The translations under genes and the position numbers were made by a program. This document shows, piece by piece, positions 1 to 5,330 of a stretch of DNA of 5,330 bases (positions are counted from its first letter, which is position 1; each line of letters opens with the position of its first letter). A model generated the notes under the pieces. The model was given only the letters and a program-made list of their open reading frames with translations. It was not told where the DNA came from and made no database searches. The stretch is from an uncultured Coriobacteriales bacterium (GTDB taxonomy: Bacteria > Actinomycetota > Coriobacteriia > Coriobacteriales > UMGS124), in the NCBI GenBank assembly GCA_934662525.1, contig CAKUKJ010000196.1, forward strand, positions 1 to 5,330, in the 5' to 3' direction.

Positions 1-75
1 ATAGTTGCCATTTGCGTCTTTTCTGACGGCGTGAGCCGTCGCGATGTCGTTCTTGAGAACCGGAAGGGGCTGTAG
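1..75 (+). CDS. C-terminal end of an upstream gene, probably truB (tRNA pseudouridine-55 synthase)
   Basis: Frame 1 is open from the window edge to a TAG at 73-75, while the other two forward frames close within the first 40 bases. The visible 24 residues begin IVAICVFSDG and end RRDVVLENRKGL. This is compatible with the short C-terminal beta-rich tail of TruB, and truB directly before ribF is a common order in Gram-positive bacteria, but the fragment is too short to identify by itself. Its stop shares one base with the GTG start of ribF, so the two genes are probably cotranscribed and translationally coupled. Identity is inferred from context; that it is the end of a coding region is better supported. 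Confidence 0.5.
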   Translation: MVAICVFSDGVSRRDVVLENRKGL

Positions 76-1139
76 TGACGAACCCGGCAATACGAGACCT
101 CGCGCGCCGCACGTTTCTGCGCGAGGTGCCGCCCGACGCATGCGCGGTGCGCGGCTTTGCGCGCCCTGACACGCGCGTCATCCGCCCCAGCGGTTCGAGC
201 CGCACGGATCGCTCGGGTTTCATCGGGGATGCGGTGTGCACCATCGGGGCCTTTGACGGCGTCCATCGCGGCCACCGCTACCTGTTCTCCGCAACCATCC
301 AAGACGCCCGTCGCCGCGGCGTGCCCAGCGTCATCCTGACGTTCGACCCCGACCCCGACGAGCTGTTCTTCCCTCAAGCGCGCATTCACAAGCTGCTCAA
401 CAACGAGGACCGCCTCGGCCTGCTCACGAAGTTCGGGGCCGACTTCGTGGTTTGCCTGCCCTTCGACCGGGAGCTTGCCGGCCATAGCACCGAGGCGTTC
501 TTCAAGCGTTATGTCTTCCCAACGTTCATGCCGAAGGCAATCCACGTGGGCGCCGACTTCAAGCTGGGTGCGGGCAACGCCGGCAACGTCTCCGAGCTGC
601 GCCAGCTGGGCTCGGTGCGCGGCAGATGCTGGGAGGTCAACGGCTACGACCTGCTGTGCAACCGGGCCGCTCCTGTCTCCGCGACGCGCATCCGCCACCT
701 GCTCATCGACGAGGGCGACTGCCGCACGGCAAACGACCTGCTTCAGCGCGCCCACTTCGTTCGCGGCACCGTGGTGCGCGGGCGGCAAAAAGGCCGCACG
801 TTCGGGTTCCCCACAGCCAACGTCTCCCTTACCTATCCCTATGTCGTGCCGGCCGAGGGCGTCTATGCGGGCCTCGTGCTCGTCGACGGCGTCGTGTGGC
901 CCGCCGCCGTCAACGTCGGCATCCCGCGAACCTTTGCAGACGAGCCCAACTGCGCCAGCATCGAGGCCAACCTCGTCGGCTTCGACGGCGACATCTACGG
1001 TCGGGAGGTGGCCGTCGCCTTCGTCGAGAAGCTGCGCGGGCAGAAGAAGTTCGACTCGCTCGACGCCCTCATGTCCACGGTCAACTCCAACATCGACTGG
1101 GTGAGGGCGAACATCGGCTCAACCGGTTTCAGGCTGTAA
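75..1139 (+). CDS. ribF: Bifunctional riboflavin kinase / FMN adenylyltransferase (FAD synthetase)
   Basis: A 354-residue cytoplasmic enzyme that phosphorylates riboflavin to FMN and then adenylylates FMN to FAD. The N-terminal nucleotidyltransferase domain (about residues 52-215) shows GAFDGVHRGH (58-67, the two-His nucleotidyl-transfer motif), TFDPDPDELF (89-98), VGADFKLG (158-165) and VSATRIRHLL (201-210). The C-terminal riboflavin kinase domain (about 225-345) shows GRTFGFPTAN (240-249, with the T/N pair that binds ATP-Mg), VNVGIPRTF (279-287), and E297, which aligns with the family's catalytic Glu, followed by FDGDIYGR. Two oddities: the usual TFDPHP reads TFDPDP, and about 50 residues precede the first conserved strand, some 30-35 more than in E. 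coli RibF. The GTG start is chosen because GGAAGGGG (62-69) lies five bases upstream and the start overlaps the preceding stop; later in-frame GTGs at 126 and 147 are possible but lack this support. dnaG follows after one base, implying an operon. Confidence 0.95.
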   Translation: MTNPAIRDLARRTFLREVPPDACAVRGFARPDTRVIRPSGSSRTDRSGFIGDAVCTIGAFDGVHRGHRYLFSATIQDARRRGVPSVILTFDPDPDELFFPQARIHKLLNNEDRLGLLTKFGADFVVCLPFDRELAGHSTEAFFKRYVFPTFMPKAIHVGADFKLGAGNAGNVSELRQLGSVRGRCWEVNGYDLLCNRAAPVSATRIRHLLIDEGDCRTANDLLQRAHFVRGTVVRGRQKGRTFGFPTANVSLTYPYVVPAEGVYAGLVLVDGVVWPAAVNVGIPRTFADEPNCASIEANLVGFDGDIYGREVAVAFVEKLRGQKKFDSLDALMSTVNSNIDWVRANIGSTGFRL

Positions 1140-1140
1140 C

Positions 1141-3057
1141 GTGTTCACGCCCGAGGAAAAGCAGAAAGTCCGCGAGGCCACGGACCTGGTGCAGCTTGTC
1201 GGCGAGACGGTGGCGCTGCGCTCGCGCGGCCGCGACCTGTGGGGGTGCTGCCCCTTTCATCACGAGAAGTCCCCGTCGTTCCATGTCATGCCCGACCGCG
1301 GCTTCTGGAAATGCTTCAGCTGCGGCAAAGGCGGCGACTGCTTCAACTTCGTGATGGAGCGCGACCACGTGGAGTTCCCCGAGGCCGTGCGCATCCTGGC
1401 CGACCGTGCGGGCATCACGCTCTCCGACGACGGCTCAAGCTACCGCAAAGACCCCAACGCCACGCAAAAGGGCCGTCTCTTCGAGGCGGTCCGGGCGGCC
1501 GCCGACTTCTTCCATGCCCAGCTCACCCGCTCCCGCACGCCGGCGGCCGCCGCCGCCCGAGACTACCTGGCCCATCGCGGCTTCGGTTCGGGCGTGGCCC
1601 AGGATTGGACGCTCGGCTATGCCCCGGGCATGGGGGCGCTGTCGCGCCACCTTGTCTCCCAGGGCTTTACGGCGCGCGAGATGGTGGACGCCAACCTCGC
1701 CGTCCGCCGCGACGACGGCACGCTTGCCGACCGGTTCTACAACCGCGTCATGTTTCTCATCAACGACGAGCGCGGCCGTGCGGTGGGCTTTGGCGGCCGC
1801 GTGCTCGACGACTCCAAGCCCAAGTACCTCAACACGTCCGACACGCCCATCTTCCATAAGAAGGCGAACCTCTTCGCGCTCGACAAGGCGAAGGCCTCCA
1901 TCACCGCCAACCTCGAGGCCATCGTCATGGAAGGCTACACCGACGTCATCTCCTCCCATGAGGCGGGCATCACGAACTGCGTCGCGCCTTTGGGCACCTC
2001 GTTCACCTTGCAGCAGGTCAAGATGCTCTCGCGCTATCTCACGCCTGCAGGGGAGCGCCTGTCGCGCGGGCGCATCGTGTGCCTGTTCGACGGCGACGAG
2101 GCCGGCCTCAAGGCAGCGGAGCGCGCCATGCAGTTTGTGGGGCAGACGACGGCGGGCATGTACTGCGTCGTCTTGCCAGGCGGTCTCGATCCTGCTGAGT
2201 ACATTGCAGCCGAGGGGGCCGACGCCATGCGCGCCCGCATCGCCGAGCGGGTGCCGCTCGTGCGCTTCGTCGTCGACCGGCACCTCGACCGCTTCGACAT
2301 CTCCACCCCCGAGGCCCGTGCCTTGGCCCTGGCAGACGTCGTGGGCGCGATGGGGCCCATCAAGGGCACCGTCTTGGCAGACGAGTACGTGGACTATGTG
2401 GCGGGCCGCCTTTTGGCCGACGCCTCGACGGTGCGCGCGGCCTTGGCCGCCGTGCGCTGGACGCCGCCTCGTGAAGAAGAGGGGGAAGAGGCCCCGCTCG
2501 TCTCGCAGCGCCAAGGCTCGCTTGACATGCGCGCCGGGGCGCAGACGCCGCGCATGCCCGGCTACGAGGCGCGCATGCAGCCGCAGCCCCCGGTACGGCT
2601 GCTTCCCGAGGACGCCCGGGCGCTCCAACAGGAGCGCGAGCTCCTCAGCGCCCTCGCGGCCGACGTGCCGGTCGCCAAGACGTTCGCCGACCGCGTGGCG
2701 CAGCTTTCTTGGCGCGACCCGAGCAACGAGGCGATTGCCTGGGCCATTATGGCGGCCGACGACGCGGCCACGCCCATGCAGGTGCTTGAGGACGCCGAGG
2801 CGGTGTGTCCCGGCGCGGCCCAGGTGCTTGCGCTGGGGGCCCGCGACGTGGAGGCCGACAAGAGCGCCTGCGCCGTGGAGGTGCTGCTCGACGACATCGA
2901 GGCCCGGGAGATTCGTCGCGACATCGAGGCCGGCCGCAGCGAGCTTCGGTCCCTTGACGCCGGCGACCCCGAGTCCCTGCGTGCGAAGATGGCCGAGCTC
3001 GCAGGCCTCCAACAACGTCTCATGCAGCTGGAAGATAGGCGCAGAAAGCGTAACTAG
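1141..3057 (+). CDS. dnaG: DNA primase
   Basis: A 638-residue primase that makes RNA primers for Okazaki fragments and works with the replicative helicase DnaB at the fork. Domains in order: an N-terminal CHC2 zinc-binding domain with C37, H40, C58 and C61, starting in the typical CCPFHHEKSPSF context; the RNA polymerase core with RAVGFGGRVLDDSKPKYLN (213-231); the TOPRIM fold with MEGYTDVI (263-270, E264 the likely catalytic Glu) and the metal-binding LFDGDEAGLKAA (315-326); a Pro/Gln/Glu-rich linker (about 440-490); and a helical C-terminal region (about 490-638) in the place of the DnaB-interacting domain, ending in a basic tail RRRKRN. Length is normal or slightly above the usual 600. The GTG start lies one base after the ribF stop with only a weak upstream CAGG; the N-terminus FTPEEKQKVREATDLV matches the family, so expression by coupling from ribF is likely. 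A short alanine run (135-139) is low complexity and probably harmless. Confidence 0.97.
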   Translation: MFTPEEKQKVREATDLVQLVGETVALRSRGRDLWGCCPFHHEKSPSFHVMPDRGFWKCFSCGKGGDCFNFVMERDHVEFPEAVRILADRAGITLSDDGSSYRKDPNATQKGRLFEAVRAAADFFHAQLTRSRTPAAAAARDYLAHRGFGSGVAQDWTLGYAPGMGALSRHLVSQGFTAREMVDANLAVRRDDGTLADRFYNRVMFLINDERGRAVGFGGRVLDDSKPKYLNTSDTPIFHKKANLFALDKAKASITANLEAIVMEGYTDVISSHEAGITNCVAPLGTSFTLQQVKMLSRYLTPAGERLSRGRIVCLFDGDEAGLKAAERAMQFVGQTTAGMYCVVLPGGLDPAEYIAAEGADAMRARIAERVPLVRFVVDRHLDRFDISTPEARALALADVVGAMGPIKGTVLADEYVDYVAGRLLADASTVRAALAAVRWTPPREEEGEEAPLVSQRQGSLDMRAGAQTPRMPGYEARMQPQPPVRLLPEDARALQQERELLSALAADVPVAKTFADRVAQLSWRDPSNEAIAWAIMAADDAATPMQVLEDAEAVCPGAAQVLALGARDVEADKSACAVEVLLDDIEAREIRRDIEAGRSELRSLDAGDPESLRAKMAELAGLQQRLMQLEDRRRKRN

Positions 3058-3059
3058 GC

Positions 3060-3088
3060 TTGACATTTTGGGTAAAAGCCGTCATAAA
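3060..3088 (+). promoter_or_regulatory. Housekeeping-type promoter for rpoD
   Basis: A perfect -35 box TTGACA (3060-3065) is followed after 17 bases by CATAAA (3083-3088), four of six matches to TATAAT. The -35 starts two bases after the dnaG stop codon. Transcription would begin near 3095, giving an rpoD leader of about 90 nt. This region is clearly richer in A/T than the flanking genes. The box sequences are directly visible; activity is inferred. Confidence 0.7.
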
Positions 3089-3162
3089 TAGAGAGTTACA
3101 CACACTAGACGTATTGTGTCCCGTTTGCGATATGGTTGAATGAATCGGACGCGCGCTACGGC

Positions 3163-3185
3163 ATGTTGAGGCGAAAGGACCCGGT

Positions 3186-3189
<4 letters not shown>
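3163..3189 (+). other. Possible eight-codon leader mini-ORF overlapping the rpoD start
   Basis: ATG at 3163 opens a frame encoding MLRRKDPV and closing at TGA 3187-3189. The stop overlaps the rpoD TTG start (3186-3188) in the arrangement TTGA, and the mini-ORF runs across the rpoD ribosome-binding site. No convincing Shine-Dalgarno precedes the ATG (only GCTACGGC). It may be chance, or it may couple or modulate rpoD translation. Confidence 0.25.
3174..3179 (+). promoter_or_regulatory. Ribosome-binding site deciding the rpoD TTG start
   Basis: AAAGGA lies six bases before TTG 3186. The nearest upstream in-frame ATG (3132) is cut off by an in-frame TGA at 3141, and no other in-frame start lies between that stop and 3186, so the TTG is the best start. 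Confidence 0.7.
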
Positions 3190-4496
<1,307 letters not shown>

Positions 4497-4502
4497 TGGA
4501 GT

Positions 4503-4524
4503 AACCTCTGTTGTAAGAGGTTTT
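4503..4524 (+). terminator. Intrinsic terminator after rpoD
   Basis: A 7-bp perfect stem AACCTCT/AGAGGTT (4503-4509 and 4516-4522) with a six-base loop runs into TTTT, then ACTTGT. The stem is short and the T tract brief, so termination may be partial. Confidence 0.6.
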
Positions 4525-4526
4525 AC

Positions 4527-4555
4527 TTGTCAGCGATTTCTACTTTGAGTATATT
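4527..4555 (+). promoter_or_regulatory. Promoter of the tRNA-Asn unit
   Basis: TTGTCA (4527-4532, five of six matches to TTGACA), a 17-base spacer and TATATT (4550-4555, five of six matches to TATAAT) form a strong housekeeping promoter in an AT-rich gap. The predicted start is near 4562, about 27 bases before the mature tRNA-Asn, as expected for a stable-RNA promoter. It starts just after the rpoD terminator. Confidence 0.75.
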
Positions 4556-4561
4556 TATCTC

Positions 4562-4582
4562 TTGTCAACGCGCTTCTGACAA
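4562..4582 (+). repeat. Inverted repeat at the tRNA-Asn transcription start
   Basis: TTGTCA (4562-4567) and TGACAA (4577-4582) form a 6-bp perfect inverted repeat around nine bases, at the predicted 5' end of the tRNA precursor. The left arm, as CTTGTCA, also occurs at the -35 box (4526-4532), 35 bases upstream. It could be a leader hairpin removed by RNase P, an operator, or chance. Confidence 0.4.
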
Positions 4583-4588
4583 CCGAAT

Positions 4589-4663
4589 TCCCCGATAGCT
4601 CAATGGTAGAGCACTCGGCTGTTAACCGAGGTGTTGCAGGTTCGAGCCCTGCTCGGGGAGCCA
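4589..4663 (+). tRNA. tRNA-Asn (anticodon GTT)
   Basis: A complete cloverleaf: acceptor TCCCCGA/TCGGGGA (4589-4595 and 4653-4659), D stem GCTC/GAGC (4598-4601 and 4609-4612), anticodon stem CTCGG/CCGAG around loop CTGTTAA with anticodon GTT at 4621-4623, a five-base variable loop, T stem GCAGG/CCTGC around TTCGAGC, discriminator G4660 and an encoded CCA (4661-4663). All stems are fully paired. It reads AAC and AAU. Its own promoter precedes it and a terminator follows. Confidence 0.97.
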
Positions 4664-4673
4664 TGTTTATCTC

Positions 4674-4700
4674 ATGGCCGCCTCTTTGGCGGCCATTTTT
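4674..4700 (+). terminator. Strong intrinsic terminator between the two tRNAs
   Basis: A 9-bp perfect stem ATGGCCGCC/GGCGGCCAT (4674-4682 and 4688-4696) with loop TCTTT passes directly into a run of five T (4696-4700). The reverse strand has no T run, so it acts on + strand transcripts. It ends only five bases before tRNA-Arg, leaving no room for a separate promoter between them. Confidence 0.85.
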
Positions 4701-4705
4701 GTATT

Positions 4706-4781
4706 GCCCTCTTAGCTCAGTGGATAGAGCGTTCGCCTCCGGAGCGAAAGGTCGACGGTTCGATCCCGTCAGGGGGCACCA
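4706..4781 (+). tRNA. tRNA-Arg (anticodon CCG)
   Basis: A complete cloverleaf: acceptor GCCCTCT/AGGGGGC (4706-4712 and 4771-4777, one G-U pair), D stem GCTC/GAGC, anticodon stem TTCGC/GCGAA (4732-4736 and 4744-4748) around loop CTCCGGA with anticodon CCG at 4739-4741, variable loop AGGTC, T stem GACGG/CCGTC around TTCGATC, discriminator A4778 and an encoded CCA (4779-4781). It reads CGG. No promoter is visible between the preceding terminator and the gene, so it either depends on readthrough from tRNA-Asn or has a promoter that is not recognisable. Confidence 0.97.
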
Positions 4782-4790
4782 TGATTTCCC

Positions 4791-4834
4791 AAGCCCCCTC
4801 ACGGACGCGTCATGCGCCTTGAGGGGGCTTTTTT
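4791..4834 (+). terminator. Strong intrinsic terminator after tRNA-Arg
   Basis: An 11-bp perfect stem AAGCCCCCTCA/TGAGGGGGCTT (4791-4801 and 4820-4830) is followed by a T run that reaches 4834 (six T counting the last two stem bases). The 18-base loop can extend the hairpin by pairing GG-CGC with GCG-CC around one bulged base. It starts ten bases after the tRNA CCA. Confidence 0.9.
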
Positions 4835-4847
4835 CGTTTCTGCCCTT

Positions 4848-4922
4848 GGGGCGGCCCTGCGCCCCTCGCGTTCCGCGCCGCTGTTGCCGTGCTTCTGTCT
4901 TTTGGGGGAGCGCCGGGCTCCC
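4848..4922 (+). repeat. Two small GC-rich hairpins in the gap before the permease
   Basis: GGGGCG/CGCCCC (4848-4853 and 4860-4865, six-base loop) and GGGAGC/GCTCCC (4906-4911 and 4917-4922, five-base loop) are perfect 6-bp inverted repeats. Neither has a following T run, so they are not terminators. Apart from these, the weak promoter and the ribosome-binding site, I see nothing in 4835-5025. Confidence 0.4.
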
Positions 4923-4932
4923 GTCGGGCCGG

Positions 4933-4943
4933 TATGCTAGTAT
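4933..4943 (+). promoter_or_regulatory. Weak -10 candidate for the permease gene
   Basis: TATGCTAGTAT contains TATGCT (4933-4938) and an extended -10 form, TG-C-TAGTAT (4935-4943). No matching -35 box is found 16-18 bases upstream. It would give a leader of roughly 75 nt to the chosen start. A promoter is expected here because a strong terminator lies just upstream. Confidence 0.35.
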
Positions 4944-5015
4944 TTCCAGGATGTCATATTCGCGCATCGCCTTGTTTGCGCCTGTGACGCCGTGCTTTGC
5001 AACCATTGCCTTTAC

Positions 5016-5021
5016 GGAGGG
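5016..5021 (+). promoter_or_regulatory. Ribosome-binding site deciding the permease TTG start
   Basis: GGAGGG ends four bases before TTG 5026. The in-frame ATG at 4951 has only CCAGG directly abutting it, too close for normal initiation, so the TTG is preferred. Confidence 0.6.
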
Positions 5022-5025
5022 CTCA

Positions 5026-5330
5026 TTGTCTGACGCACCCACTCCCGTCGCTTCGTCAGGCGTCATCATCGACGCCGAGGGACGCAAGCAGATTCGCAAG
5101 TCCACAGTCTTTATCCTCAAGCAGCTCGTCACGCGCGACTTCAAGCTTAAGTATCGCCGCTCTGTTTTGGGCGTCATCTGGAGCGTGCTCAACCCCTTGC
5201 TCATGATGGCCGTCCTCACGCTTGTCTTCTCCACGATGTTCCGCTTCGACATCGAGAACTATCCCGTCTACCTCATCTTGGGAATGACCCTGTTCTCGCT
5301 CATGTCGGATTCCACAAACGCGGGCATGCT
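5026..5330 (+). CDS. ABC-2 type polysaccharide/teichoic acid export permease, N-terminal part (cut by window edge)
   Basis: The first 101 residues of an integral membrane subunit of an ABC exporter of the TagG/Wzm (RfbA) family, which moves lipid-linked polysaccharides, teichoic acids or O-antigens across the cytoplasmic membrane with a separate ATPase subunit. A hydrophilic N-terminus (1-33) leads to the family hallmark TRDFKLKYRRSVLGVIWSVL (36-55), a cytoplasmic amphipathic stretch, then a first membrane segment at about 57-72 (LLMMAVLTLVFSTMF), the loop RFDIENYPVYLI, and a second at about 81-93. The frame stays open to the edge. The frame is also open upstream past a possible ATG at 4951, but those extra residues resemble nothing conserved. 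The exported polymer cannot be told from this fragment; the ATPase gene and glycosyltransferases would be expected downstream. Confidence 0.88.
   Translation, partial: MSDAPTPVASSGVIIDAEGRKQIRKSTVFILKQLVTRDFKLKYRRSVLGVIWSVLNPLLMMAVLTLVFSTMFRFDIENYPVYLILGMTLFSLMSDSTNAGM

Noticed and set aside
475..1104. Alternative plus-strand open frames inside ribF
   Set aside because: Low-complexity Arg/Ser/Pro/Ala translations in a high-GC gene; the conserved kinase and adenylyltransferase motifs are in the ribF frame.
1435..3066. Minus-strand 543-codon and plus-strand 561-codon open frames over dnaG
   Set aside because: Both are compositional shadows of dnaG, rich in Arg, Ala, Ser or His, with no family motifs; the zinc-finger and TOPRIM motifs are in the dnaG frame.
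3057..3080. GGCTT/AAGCC inverted repeat as a dnaG terminator
   Set aside because: Only five pairs with a 14-base loop and no T run, and it overlaps the -35 box of the rpoD promoter.
3131..3136. TATGGT as a second rpoD -10 box
   Set aside because: No acceptable -35 box at 16-18 bases; the upstream TTGACA/CATAAA pair is much better.
4771..4828. tRNA-Arg 3' end as an integrase attachment site, with AGGGGGC repeated downstream
   Set aside because: The repeat is only seven bases, is part of a terminator stem, and no integrase or foreign DNA is visible nearby.
4530..5252. Minus-strand 240-codon open frame across the tRNA region
   Set aside because: Its residues, such as APRAGLEPATPRLTAE and CPLTGSNRRPFAPEA, are the antisense translation of tRNA-Asn and tRNA-Arg, a well-known false protein in databases. 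It also overlaps the permease start.

Overview
This is a chromosomal window of core genes from a high-GC Gram-positive bacterium. The gene order, the RibF, primase and sigma-A sequences and the heavy G/C bias at third codon positions suggest an actinobacterium, most likely of the class Coriobacteriia (the Collinsella/Olsenella/Atopobium/Eggerthella type). That placement is inference from sequence resemblance; no database comparison was made.

Layout, all on the + strand. Positions 1-75 hold the last codons of an upstream gene, probably truB. Its stop codon overlaps the GTG start of ribF (75-1139, bifunctional riboflavin kinase/FAD synthetase). One base after ribF comes dnaG (1141-3057, DNA primase). 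These genes look like one transcript. A good housekeeping promoter begins two bases after the dnaG stop and leads, through a leader of about 90 nt, to rpoD (3186-4496, primary sigma factor). A short hairpin-plus-T terminator follows rpoD. An AT-rich promoter then drives tRNA-Asn(GTT) (4589-4663). A strong intrinsic terminator separates it from tRNA-Arg(CCG) (4706-4781), which is followed by a second strong terminator. After a 190-base GC-rich gap with two small hairpins and a weak promoter candidate, the window ends inside an ABC-2 type permease of the polysaccharide/teichoic acid/O-antigen export family (5026 to the edge).

Functionally, dnaG-rpoD is the core of the classical macromolecular-synthesis operon, joining replication priming to transcription initiation. 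Here the upstream partner is ribF (FMN/FAD supply) and not rpsU, and rpoD has its own promoter. The two tRNAs are a separate stable-RNA unit. The permease opens what is probably a cell-envelope polysaccharide locus.

I found no novel multi-gene system, mobile element, CRISPR array or phage feature. The points worth a second look are small: an eight-codon mini-ORF that ends across the rpoD TTG start, a terminator wedged five bases before tRNA-Arg, a terminator arm complementary to the tRNA-Arg acceptor strand, repeats around the tRNA promoter, and an altered motif plus N-terminal extension in RibF. No coding sequence with a visible start begins with ATG in the starts I prefer.
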